NCBI GenBank assembly: GCA_905331475.1
Contig: CAJNYU010003848.1
Location: 1-64,000, forward strand
DNA: 64,000 nt
Direction of reading: 5' to 3'
Source: Rotaria socialis
Lineage: Eukaryota > Rotifera > Eurotatoria > Philodinida > Philodinidae
In this document: in pieces, positions 1-10,639 of the stretch
Numbering within the stretch: the first letter of the stretch is position 1
How the letters are laid out: every line of letters begins with the position of its first letter
Program-made: the position numbers and the translations under genes
The notes under the pieces: model-generated
The model's input: the letters and a program-made list of their open reading frames with translations, nothing else
The model's database searches: none
Told to the model about the DNA's origin: nothing

Positions 1-3000
1 CCTCCGATCCGGAGAGTACCACTAGCACAACAACTCTTGACACTACCTCGACAACGGATAGTACCACTAGTACAACAACTGAGACTACTAACTCAACAAC
101 GGCAAGAACCACTAGTACAACAACTGTTGCTACTACCTCAACAACGGCGAGTACCACTACTACAACAACTGTTTCCACTACCTCAACAACGGTGAGTACC
201 ACTAGTACCACAACTGTTGCCACTACCTCAACAACGGAGAGTACCACTAGTACAACAACGGGGACTACTATCTCAACAACGGAGAGTACTACCAGCGCCT
301 CAACAACAAGTACCGCAACAACCGCGACTACTAGCACAGTGACGGCATCCACAAGCACTACCACGACAGAGAGCACTACTACAATGACAACAACGACCAC
401 TACTACAATGACGACAACGACCACTACGGGTGAGTTTTAGCGTGATTTGTGTGTACTAATTATTTCGTATTCGGTAGATGTTGTTTGCTAGAACTGGCGG
501 TTGGAGAGATTAAGAGAGGCTCAATGTATTTTACCACTAGTTGAATCGATAGGTATAACCCTCAATGTAATGAAAAAGTCCTGTAGGTATGAGTTTAGGC
601 GCAGTTTTTTTTGTTAGGGAATTGATTGTTGTGACGGTGAACTTGGTGAATGACTTTGAATTTGTTCGTATAAAGTTGAGGTGTTGCCAGTATTCTTTTA
701 TGGATTTTTAATATTCAGGAATGACATGGTGATGCTATGTTACGTTGTATAGTAAGATTTATGATTGGTTTTGATCGAAATAGGGGAAGCATGTGCCAGT
801 TCGCGAAAAATTTCAAATTCACATATCTCATTTCAATGATTTTTGAGAATGATATGCGCATTTTCGTTCAATTGTCACATAAAAATGTGCAACTTTTGAT
901 ATTTGTTAAGAGGGCATAGGCACTTTCTCACAATCTATTTATCATTGCTACATAGTTATGAACAGTTTGAATTTTTATCAAGAAAAGTATCTGCGTCGAC
1001 TAATTTCCTGTGGTGCGTAAACAAAATCTTTTTTACAGATTCGGTGTTGGTTCATTGAAAGTGCGAAAGATGTGTGTATTTGCTTCATGGGATATGAGAT
1101 ATCTTTAAACTGTCTAGTGAGAATCAGGTTTACAGATTGTAGTATTCATAGGTTATTATGATTATATTAAGTGGTTTCAAGTCGATGAGGAAGGTAAATT
1201 GAATTTTATTACACATATGTTGACTTATTGATTAATTTCTATGAATGATGATTGTATGTTCATATATATCTGAGGAACGGGCTTTATAGATTTTAGTTTT
1301 GTATGTTTGTAAAATACAATTCAGTGGGTTGGCTTTTAGAATGAAGAGTGATAATGACATTGATCTTTCGAAAAGTTATACATGCGAATATTTGTCGATA
1401 TAAAAGTAATGGATTGGTATGAAAAAGAATTGTTCTCGTATCTACGATATGCCGTATTTCTTTAAAATTCAAGGTTGTGTGCAGTGAAAATATGTCTTCA
1501 GGTTTTTCTGAAGAGTGGAAGGCAATAAATTTGAAGTAAATCTTTGGCTTGGTTTGATTAGTTTCATATAGAGTAGACCCGCGTGCTCATGATTGCTTCA
1601 ACCAAAACAGTTATTGTGATTGCATGAACACAGTTGAAGATTGATTTGTTCGTTACCTCTCATTATTGTGTTTCAATACAAGCTGTGCCATGTTATAGCA
1701 TTATAATAACAACGTTTTATTTTTATAGGTTTACCAGCTTTCTTGAACGTCCAACCTGGTACTGTTCATGGTGTTTGGAATACATTCGCCGGTGGAATCA
1801 ACACACTAGCGACAGAAAGCAGTACTGGAACCGGTACCTACTTTACGGGACAATCTCCAAATAATCTGTTCGATGATGACCTTAGCACCATATACTCTGC
1901 TCGTGGTTATTCTAGCAGCGGAGCAAATTTATATGCTGGACTCGGTACTGGTTTTTATATGACTGTTGCTCAATGCCAACCCGTACTTCTCGGATTTCAA
2001 TTTGGCCATGCGTACAATTTGTCAGAGTGTGAACCACTTACGGTTACAGTCGAAGGGACCAACTGTGCCAATTTATTAACTTGTTCGAATTGGACTTTGC
2101 TCTACTTTGGATCGATAGGTCTTGAGATCCAAGTAGATAGTTTACAATATGGTAAATATCAGTCAATTTCGAACAGCGTTATTTACAATAACTATCGTTT
2201 TCTTACTACAAGTAAACGAAATTCAAGTGAATTCATTAGCTATAGTGAAGTGCAACTCTTTGGTTCTTCCAGTCAAACATCTAGCCAAACCAGTGGAGCA
2301 AGTAAGTATCAATTATATTTTAATATACCAAGATAATTTTTGGAAATATATTAGAGAAATCTGAAAAGAAATAAAATAGGGTCTCGCCGTATGATATTAC
2401 ATGGTTGACAGCGATATATACATCAGAAGGATTTTATTTTTGATAAGCTCTATGTTAGAAGGATCGCTTTTTCGAAAAGATATCAGACGATCTCTGGGCT
2501 TAACAAAGATTTTATTTCTCTATTCATATGAATTTATCATCAACTTTCATTTTCTGTAATAGATGCAACGTCTTTGTTGGTTGTCCAATCGGGATCTGTA
2601 CAAGGTATATGGAATACAGTCGCAGGTGGAATAAGTACCATTGCTACAGCAAACGCATCAGGTGTAGGAACATATCCTAGCAATGAGTCGCCAGATACTT
2701 TATTCGATGGCAATACCAATACAGACTATATTAGTCGTGGTAATTCATCGGGTGGAATCGATGCAATAGCTGGTCTTAATACTGGATTTTATCTAACGAT
2801 TGCACATTGTCAACCAACCCTTGTCAAATTTCGCTTTGCTACTGCTTCTAATGAATCTAGTCCAGATTGTGATCCAACTGAAATTACAGTACAAGGATCC
2901 AATTGTAATACTTTGATCAGTTGCACTACTTGGGCAACTATCTACACTGGCCCAACAGGTTTAGAAAGCGTTGTAAATCGTTCTACGTATGGACCTTTTC

Positions 3001-3110
3001 AAAATATATCATTGCTTCAAACCTACACAAGTTATCGGTTCCTTGTCACTGCTAAGAGAAACGATAGTAACGCTGTTGCTTATAGCGAAGTAGAACTGTA
3101 TGGTTACTAG
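1..3110 (+). CDS. Thr-rich mucin-like protein with two discoidin-like domains (3' part)
   Basis: Probably a secreted or surface glycoprotein; the 5' end lies outside the window. Exons are 1-429 (open from base 1), 1729-2301 and 2563-3110, with stop TAG at 3108-3110. Both introns are phase 1 and the frame is kept across each. Exon 1 is almost all Thr and Ser, as in an O-glycosylated mucin stalk. Exons 2 and 3 each encode one copy of a domain of about 180 residues with a W-N-T-x-A-G-G-I start, a T-G-F-Y strand, four cysteines in matching places and an Y-S-E-V-x-L-[FY]-G end. This resembles an F5/8-type C (discoidin-like) galactose-binding fold. Both domain exons begin in phase 1, as expected for exon duplication or shuffling. 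The domain name rests on pattern similarity only; the repeat of the two domains is directly visible. Confidence 0.75.
12..281 (+). repeat. 45-bp coding tandem repeat (Thr-rich)
   Basis: Six copies of a 45-bp unit, each encoding 15 residues of the type E-S-T-T-S-T-T-T-x-x-T-T-S-T-T, lie at 12-56, 57-101, 102-146, 147-191, 192-236 and 237-281. The period keeps the reading frame. A degenerate Thr/Ser run follows to 429. Copy number is likely to vary between alleles. Confidence 0.92.
430..1728 (+). other. Long intron of the mucin/discoidin gene
   Basis: Donor GTGAGT follows base 429 and the acceptor TTTTTATAG ends at 1728. The 1.3 kb between them is AT-rich with no coding-like frame. It is far longer than the 50-90 bp introns usual in this window. 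I see no repeat or element in it. Confidence 0.7.
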
Positions 3111-3190
3111 CAACTGGACCGTATAAACTTTGAATAAGAATTAAAGAACTATTCTAAATGTTTATATCCTTTTGTATCTAATTCAGAAGT

Positions 3191-3220
3191 GTCACATATC
3201 CAAAATTTCGGATATATGAC
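3191..3220. repeat. Small hairpin behind the mucin/discoidin gene
   Basis: GTCACATATCC at 3191-3201 pairs with GGATATATGAC at 3210-3220, with one G-T or mismatch position and an 8-nt loop. It begins 80 bp after the stop codon. It could be a 3'-UTR hairpin or chance. Confidence 0.5.
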
Positions 3221-3950
3221 GCTGCTCAGCTAATTATACACACTTACTTCAAAAAGTGCACTTATCCTAATAAAATATCATGCCTGCACACCTTCTTTTT
3301 CGCTGGCACTAATCATTTTAAAACTTCAATAAACTTCAATAAAGTAAAACAAAAATTGATGACAAACTTAATGCATGACAATCATATTTTAAGGCAAATT
3401 ATTCGATGAGAAAAAGTTTCTTAGATTCAATCATACCTGATATTGTTTTTCATTACTATACTTACTTTATCTATTCGCATTTTTCATCCGTTGTTTTTGT
3501 GAATTTTTCACCAGCAAACATCCACACTAATGATACGTTTTATCAATGATTTTGATTTAGACTTCAAATCGAATAACAACAACTGAATATTACTAATATT
3601 TCGAATCAGGTTTGCTCGTTGCTCAGACGCTAAGTATTGTACCTATACGTTGGCGACTTATATTTTATTTCTTTTCTAATATAGAAGTTTCAGAAAAAAT
3701 AGCTAGCGTTGATAAATGAAATATAAGTGCTCAAATGATTTTATTTTTATTTTCTAGAGAATTATTATTTCAATGTACAATTGATATTTGGCCATACCCT
3801 AAACAATAATAGTTGACATATCATAATCATAATGAAATAGATGATATNCATTCTTTCTTATCAGAAGAAAATATGTTAAGCACTATCTCGATTCAGATGT
3901 CGAACAAGTTTTTCATGTTTGACAACAGAACAAATGGACTTGAATGAAGA

Positions 3951-4005
3951 GGGTGTGGGTGTGGGTTTGACTATTTGTTATTACAGTCACGCCCACACCC
4001 ACTAC
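3951..4005. repeat. Hairpin built on TGTGGG motifs
   Basis: The left arm at 3951-3972 reads GGGTGTGGGTGTGGGTTTGA plus CT. The right arm at 3985-4005 is nearly its reverse complement, with a 12-nt loop. The arms contain TGTGGG units, the motif I recall as the bdelloid telomeric repeat. A similar C-rich run (CCCACACCCACCCAC) lies near 38,409. Confidence 0.6.
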
Positions 4006-4009
4006 ACTC

Positions 4010-4200
4010 TAAAGAAAACATGTTTATTACCGAACCTGTATCGAAGGGAAGAACCTTTGGAGTTCCGTACATGTTTACGGAATTTAAAAGAAATAATACC
4101 ATTATCTGCTAAACGATTTTAGGTCCAGCAAATCAGTACGAAACTCCAAAGTTTCTTCTCTTGGATACATATTCAGTAATAAACCAGTTTTTTTACTACC
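4010..4200. mobile_element. Foldback (MITE-like) element
   Basis: Two arms of about 50-60 bp are inverted copies. Left-arm CTTTGGAGTTCCGTAC (4055-4070) matches the complement of 4136-4151 with one mismatch. The match continues outward through GTATC-AAG-GAAGAA to GTTTATTAC-GAA, ending near 4011 and 4200. The central loop is about 65 bp. No coding capacity and no clear target-site duplication were found. I infer a non-autonomous inverted-repeat element. Confidence 0.6.
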
Positions 4201-4241
4201 CAGGTCGTGCATTACGACGACTAGATATGACTGTAAACGGT

Positions 4242-4291
4242 CGTATACGCAGAATTTACGATCGTATACGCGGAATTTATGATCGTATACG
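4242..4291. repeat. 21-bp tandem repeat with CGTATACG palindromes
   Basis: The perfect palindrome CGTATACG occurs at 4242-4249, 4263-4270 and 4284-4291, exactly 21 bp apart, with GAATTTA[CT]GAT between copies. No function can be assigned. Confidence 0.8.
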
Positions 4292-4324
4292 GGCAGTATT
4301 TTAACGTTTCTGTATGCGCCGTAT

Positions 4325-4558
4325 CACTGTAAAAAAATCCGGTGAATAATAAACGGAAAAAACGTTTTTGATAGGGTATTTAACAAAAAAATGGTTTATG
4401 AAACTGCAACGTATTATAAACCATTTTTTTCCTATATGACGAAGGTAATAAACGGTTTTTAGGTTTATGATTTGGAAAAATGGTTTATCAGATATTTCAA
4501 AAACGGAAAAAAGGGTGTGTGTCACGTTGCACTTTCATAAATCCTTTTTTTTACAGTG
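4325..4558. mobile_element. MITE with CACTGTAAAAAA ends
   Basis: A 234-bp segment starts CACTGTAAAAAAATCC and ends with the inverse, TTTTTTTTACAGTG. Inside, AAAAAAATGGTTTAT (near 4386) is perfectly inverted by ATAAACCATTTTTTT (near 4415). It has no coding capacity. Terminal inverted repeats plus an internal hairpin fit a miniature inverted-repeat transposable element. The superfamily is not assigned, and no convincing target-site duplication is visible. Confidence 0.6.
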
Positions 4559-4572
4559 ATTACGGTCGTATA

Positions 4573-5100
4573 TCCCCATGTAAAAAAGAAGCCTAAAAAT
4601 CAACATTTACATGATTTTCATCGATTCGTAGTTCTAATAATCGATGAAAATCTAGCAATTGTGCTTTTTTGGATTCATTTTAAGATTACAATCGACTTTT
4701 TCTGGTGTTTGATCTGGAATCAATGTTTTTTCGTCGATAATCATCGTTTTCTTCACCAGAATTATATCAAATCGATTAATGCGAAGTATAATCGCTTGTT
4801 TATGATTATTTATTAATCAGAGTAGAACCAATTTTCAGGAATAATCGATTTTCATCGGTAACTGATGACTTTTTCAAGATTAAAATGAAGTGATACCGAT
4901 TATAATCTACCAGAATCGATTAGATTTTGACATCAATTCTAATCATTAAAATTAGTATGGTCTAAAATGAAGTGATAGCGATTATAATCTAATAGAATCT
5001 GCTATGCTTTGGAATCGATCATAATTATGAGACTGATAATCTTCTGAAACTAGCTAATACTGATTATATAATCTACCACAATCGATAACATTCTTGATTC
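4573..5100. repeat. ATCGATTA-rich low-complexity repeat, copy 1
   Basis: Starting with CCCATGTAAAAAAGAAGCC, this stretch is dominated by variants of AATCGATTATAATC on both strands. A second, shorter block at 10208-10346 has the same motif and ends with the inverse terminal sequence (CCCTTTTTTTTACATGGG). The two are probably copies or fragments of one dispersed repeat. Confidence 0.5.
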
Positions 5101-8100
5101 TCTGAAGATGTAAATATCGTTTATTGTTGTGTACATGAGTAGGCAAATTCATATACGTTATGAGAACAATATAATGCAAATGAAGAGAAATGAATAATCA
5201 ATTATTCAGTGAAATGGAGAAGTGTGTTGATGAACAAATCCAATGGTGATTATTATGGGAAATCTTCTTTTAGACTAGTGGCTATCTTTCATGTATTTTT
5301 TTATAAAAAAAAAACGAACGTAAAATATTAATTAGTCTTCTTTCAAAAACTACACGTGTCTTCCATAAAAGAAAAAATAACTGAAATGAAATTTCCTTTT
5401 TCTTTCTTAAAGTCATCATTAATCAAAATAGTTGAATAACTCATCAGAAAAGAATAGAGGAATAAATGGATACATCATTACAACACATTCTCTCTATGCT
5501 CGATTTGAGTATATCATTCCTTTCGACATTCTAAGCCATAAGTGCTTTGTTAAATGACTTGCGAAGAAACGAGTATCAGTACCACAATGAGTAGTCCTAC
5601 TTTAGCTAGTAAGTAAATCTCCAAAGAAAAATACCAATGAGTATCTCGTCAAATTAATCTCAAAGTATACATACACACGAAATCCCTCCAATATTCGTCC
5701 ATGAATCTGAATACTCGTCTGGTAAGTCGTACTCGCTGGATGAGTATTACATTACACCGACAAAAAAGTGTTGAACCAATCCTTTGAACTTTCGTATAAA
5801 TACGCAGAAATCAGAAAGTAGCCCGATCTTAATTATTTTCTCCATTGACATATTTATGATTCACTTTGCAGTCGAGCTTGGATATCACATTACCGTTTCT
5901 ACACTATCTATTTTTCTATACGGAGCCAATTCTTTGGGCAATAGAGAACACTTCACTTGCAGAGCAATCAAAGTTTCCTCACTAAACTTGTTAAACCATT
6001 AACATATTGTCGAAAGAAACATAGTATCTGCTTAATTAATTTTTTTTTCTATATTTATATTTTAAACATTATTGTATGACTGGGTTTTGTTATACCTTTT
6101 ACAGTGTATTAGTTGAAAATATTTGTCATCGCAAATTGCTAACTTCTGTTCGTATTATATGATGAACGTTTCATGCCCAGATCTATATCCTTCGTGTATT
6201 TATTTAGTGTCCGTCTTTTATAATCACGCTGTTCTTAGTTTAAAACAATACGACATTTCTTCATTTCTACTTTAACACAAGTAACACAGACAAACATACG
6301 GGTTAGTAGTAGCCATAGGAACATATGTTTCGATAAATGAGTATAAGTCTATATTTAACAGAAACACATACGCAAAGGCTCATCAACATATATGTGTAGG
6401 GGTTTAGACATATTTATTTAGAAGTTAGATATTGAGGGGGCGAGAAAACAACTAGATAAGAACATGTAGTATATTATAACAGGATCGAGATAGATATACG
6501 TGTGGGAAATCGACAGATATAAGGAGTTTCTGGATAATTACACTGAACAAAAAGGTACGATACGGAACTGTAAGGGTTCCGTAGTAGTTAGCTATGCTTT
6601 AAAAAGTTTCGCTCGCACATACGAAACTTTAAAAGAGTTTATTATCATGTAGAGTTTCGTAAAGAAGCCTTGCCAAGGTTTAGTATTTAGGGAAGTTTCG
6701 TGATAAATTTTTTCCAGTATTGAAAATTGAAAAGGTTTCGTAAAATACTCCTCTAATTTAATTTCAGAACATGAGCTTTGAAGTAGATATATCTGCCTAA
6801 ATTTGTTTTCTTATCGAGTTTAATGGAAGTCAAACACTAACTGCTCCGCTACTAATCATGTTCTGAATCGAGTAAAGTATACTTAATATGCAGTAATCAA
6901 AACAAATCTAAACGGTTGAACTGCTAAAGATTATAAAAAAGAAGTACTGCATTTCAATTTCAAATCGCAATAAAAACCCAATTGCTTACGTTCTCTGTTG
7001 ACTGCCTCAAGTACATTCGCTTAAGTGAAGCGGTTACTTAAAGGTACGGAAATAACTTTGCGGTTAGATTGCGACTAAAATGGTGAGTCATGAACCATAT
7101 ATGCATAATGAGATTAGTCTATAGAGGTTAGATCCGATTAATGTTGAGGAAATCAGGCAGAAGGTTATATTAAGATCAAGGGGGTAAATTAAGTACTCTC
7201 TAAAAACAATTCGTTTCGTAGAAAAACAAACGGCACTCTGATAACCATTCGGGAATCATTAGAGATTTGCTATATTATTTCCGGACGCTAACATCACTTC
7301 TGTAAATATCATATTGGCTGTTGATAGTTTAGAAACCCTTAGATCCCCTAAAAAAACCATATCAACACTCGTAAAGTGATTTGGAATCTCTTTTTCTTGA
7401 CATTCGAAAACTAATCGTATTTTCAGAAACTCTCAGAGTATATACTCGGAAACTAATACTGCCAAAATCTTTAGTCGCAATCTTATGAGGTATGTGGAAA
7501 TATCATTTCAGTTTTCGAAATGTTTCGCGACGAACCGTAGACTTTCCAAGTATACTCAACCTCAAAATGTACAATAACGAACTAAAATCCATCTCAAGTT
7601 TTTATTTGTTACAACAAAAAGCCTCTAGATCTTTTAATTCTGTTAGAATTTCCCGGAAAATGAAAGAAATCAAAGCCCTCAAGCCTCTCAGAGAGTTTTT
7701 TTTGTAGTATTCCAATTTTTTTTCCATCCTTATCATTCCCATGGCGTAAATTTCTTCGAAAAAAAGGCGTTATGAGAACGCGTTTTCCCATAGCTGCGAA
7801 AGGCGTTAATGCTGGTCGGTTTAACGCATTCCATATCTGCCAAAGCAAACGTTGCGAATCGATCATTTCTTGACAACGTTTTGTACTGTTTCCGAAATTT
7901 GTATCGCATATTTTGGATGAAAAAAAATTGAAAACCATCAAGTACTTCATAGAAGTTGAGTTGCATATACGATCCATATACTCGTTTGCATTGATTCATA
8001 GAACTCTAGAACTATAATTTACATAAACTTCGATAAAGTTAAGAGATGGATTCGAACACGAGAACAAAATACTAAAGGACATGCACACAAACCGTTCAAC

Positions 8101-8622
8101 TAAAATAGTCAAATGATATCTCTATCTATTGTCTCGTGATTCTGACTTTCGCATAAACTTGTTATTGAAATAGATTTTCGGTGTCTTATCGATAAATTAA
8201 AAATTATCACTTCCTTAATACTTAAATCTAATTATTGTTGCCATATTCCTGTTGATTTACTTTATTTTTACCTTCTTTGAAATTAAAATTTGAGTACACT
8301 CTAGTCAACTCTCCCTCGAAGAATCCCCAGGGAGTCCCACAAATAAAAAGTCTCCGGGGACTCACGACAGGGACTCGCCAGGGATTTCGTTATTTTGCGG
8401 GGAGTTGTCGGGGGAGAGTAGATTAGGGACACCCCATTGAAACAAATTTAATCGGATCTAAATTGGATTTAATATTTTAGAAAAATTGAATGCATCAAAT
8501 CAAATATGAATTGAGAAGAATTAAACTTTAAAATGTTTGTGTTTTATTTTCTGGGCTATTGAATTTTTGTGACTATGAATTCAGCATCCTTCAACTCAAT
8601 GACATTGATAAATGAAAGAAAG

Positions 8623-8725
8623 CTTCTTTTGTAATTCGTGTTTCTTCTGTAATTCGTGTTTCTTCTGTAATTCGAGTTTCTTCTGTAATTCGTGTTTCTT
8701 CTGTAATTCGAGTTTCTTCTGTAAT
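8623..8725. repeat. 18-bp minisatellite
   Basis: Five and a half copies of an 18-bp unit, TTTCTTCTGTAATTCG[TA]G, run from 8623 to 8725. Copies differ mainly at one T/A position. Because 18 is a multiple of three the repeat stays open as F-F-C-N-S-[CS], but no start, domain or splice context supports a gene. Confidence 0.88.
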
Positions 8726-9169
8726 CAAAGCCCAGTTACATCAATATCATACGAACCAAAATCATATTTTAGTCACTTTATAGGTAGTATCATTAGTCAG
8801 TATCGGGTAATCTATATATGATTCACAATAATTATTATTAAAATCTTAGACTACACGAAAATTCTTTTTTTCCCACGCTAACAAAACAAAGCAGCTTCAT
8901 AAGTATTATTTTTGTATTAGCCGTTACTGAATATTCTCTAACTGCTCAATATTGAAAGCAGCTCTTCATTGAACGCTACGAAATGCATTTTATTTCGGTG
9001 AAAGCCCAGCGAAATGATTTTTCTAAGGGAAAGCAAGTACTCTTGTTATACCCTGGTGCTCAGCAATAGTCTAAGTTCGAATTTGCTTTATAGAACGGCT
9101 TAAAATCATTAGGTTTTAGAAGACTGCAATTCTGATCTTGCATACAGAATATTTGCATCATTTCAATCA

Positions 9170-9420
9170 GAAATGATGCAAAACGCGTTTGAAACAGAAA
9201 CGCATTGCACATTTTTTTTAAATCGTGACTCTAAAACGCGTTGTCTGCAGGCTGAAGTGCGTTTCACAGCGTTTCAATTCAAAAACGGTTCGAAACGCAA
9301 TGTAGAAAATAAAATTTTCGTATTGCTTCGAAAAATTAACGTAGCGAAACGCATTCTATCTCAATAAAATGCTGCGAAAGGCATTTTGTCTTGGAGAAAC
9401 GCGTTACGTGACCCGTTTCC
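9170..9420. repeat. GAAACGC/GCGTTTC-rich patch
   Basis: The heptamer GAAACGC or its complement, with one-base variants, recurs about ten times in 250 bp. Related words such as CTGCGAAAGGC occur again at 7790-7830 and 8970-9015. It looks like a decayed dispersed repeat. I see no complete terminal inverted repeats. Confidence 0.45.
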
Positions 9421-10207
9421 TTCAATTTTTTATGCCATGGGTTGCTCAGTTTGAGATGTATTTAGTGAACTAAAACTGCCCACAATATCCAGTATATTCT
9501 ATTGGATCAATAATTATTTTCTCTATGAATCATTTTATTTTCCAAAGCTGAAACCATTTTAGTACTATTGAAAAAGCCTCATGTCATATATTCGTTCTTG
9601 AACTGGTAAGAATTCAATAATAACAACCTGTTTTATCCATCGTCTTTTGTTTTAGGTTCTTATCGATGATCGAAATAGTCAGTCAGGGATTAGACAGATA
9701 TTGTGATACATTAAGGTTGATGGTTTAAGTTAGAGAGATGAATTAAGATTAGGGAGATAGATTAAATTTAAGGTGATATACGTATATATATAAGGGGATA
9801 CGTTAAGGGGAATATATGTATTAAATTGATATGTAAATAAGATAGATTTCGATTGTATAAATCTGCTAGAGATTACATATAAGACGCTGCATCAAATAGA
9901 ATAAAGGGATAGTGAAAGGCATAAGTTTGTCGGTATTCATTCTGCAAACGTAGATCGGTCGCATTAGAATCGTGACATAATTTTAACAACGAAATCATTT
10001 TGAACGTAAATTAAAGACGGCTTGATCTTTAGACATATTTTTACGAATCTCAAAAATCGTGCCGGCTTCGATGAAAATCTCGAAATCGTTTTTAAGTTCC
10101 ATATGGTACCTTTTTTCGATATTTAGATGGTTAGAAATAGACAGAGAGTTGCTGACGATATAGAATCAAGACAGATAGATTTTAGTGGTTAGGCATAGAT
10201 AGGTGGT

Positions 10208-10346
10208 TTCATGGATTTAAATCGATTTCAAGCAAATCTTAATCGATTATAATCGATTGTTTCTGATTATTAAAGGATTTGGAATCGATTAATAATCAAA
10301 AATTAATCGATTATAATCTGATTATTTGCCCTTTTTTTTACATGGG
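10208..10346. repeat. ATCGATTA-rich low-complexity repeat, copy 2
   Basis: This contains several AATCGATTATAATC units and ends CCCTTTTTTTTACATGGG, the inverse of the start of the copy at 4573. It lies 0.3 kb upstream of the methyltransferase-like gene. Confidence 0.5.
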
Positions 10347-10639
10347 ACTACTCTGGTTATAATGATATAAAGTGTGCGTCTCCTCTCCTTCATTCGACTC
10401 AATTGATTATGTCTCTTTTCTGTCTTTCTCCGTCTATGCTTACCTATCTCTGAGAACGTTTTACAGCAAGAGAACACCTAGTTATTCTGTATCAAAACAT
10501 CAATCAGGAACTGAAGATTTTCATTTTATGACTATTTTTGCAGCCGAGTCCTCCATAGTGCTCTGTTGCGTTTTGATGGAAAAGATATTCTTCACTTAAA
10601 ATATAGAAACTAATTAATAATTGTGCGAAATTCTAGATA

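Larger units (their letters stand above)
3111..10639. other. 7.5 kb gene-poor spacer rich in small palindromic repeats
   Basis: No frame in this stretch shows a recognisable domain, sensible splice sites or gene-like codon use. It instead holds short inverted-repeat elements at 3951-4558, ATCGATT-rich sequence at 4573-5100 and 10208-10346, an 18-bp minisatellite near 8.65 kb and a GAAACGC-rich patch at 9.17-9.42 kb. A single ambiguous base (n) is at 3848. The segment 8300-8440 is clearly richer in G and C than its surroundings and has loosely matching ends around ACTCTCCC. Elsewhere I see only AT-rich DNA. Confidence 0.7.

Noticed and set aside
7609-7999. Two overlapping minus-strand open frames of about 90-120 codons
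   Set aside because: They overlap in different frames, show no domain or splice context, and sit in repeat-like DNA containing GAAAGGC/GCGTT words.
8300-8440. GC-richer segment with ACTCTCCC near both ends as a transposon
   Set aside because: The inverted match is weak and no target-site duplication is seen, so the evidence is not enough for a call.
8612-8821. Cys/Phe-rich open frame
   Set aside because: It is only the translation of an 18-bp minisatellite whose period keeps the frame open.
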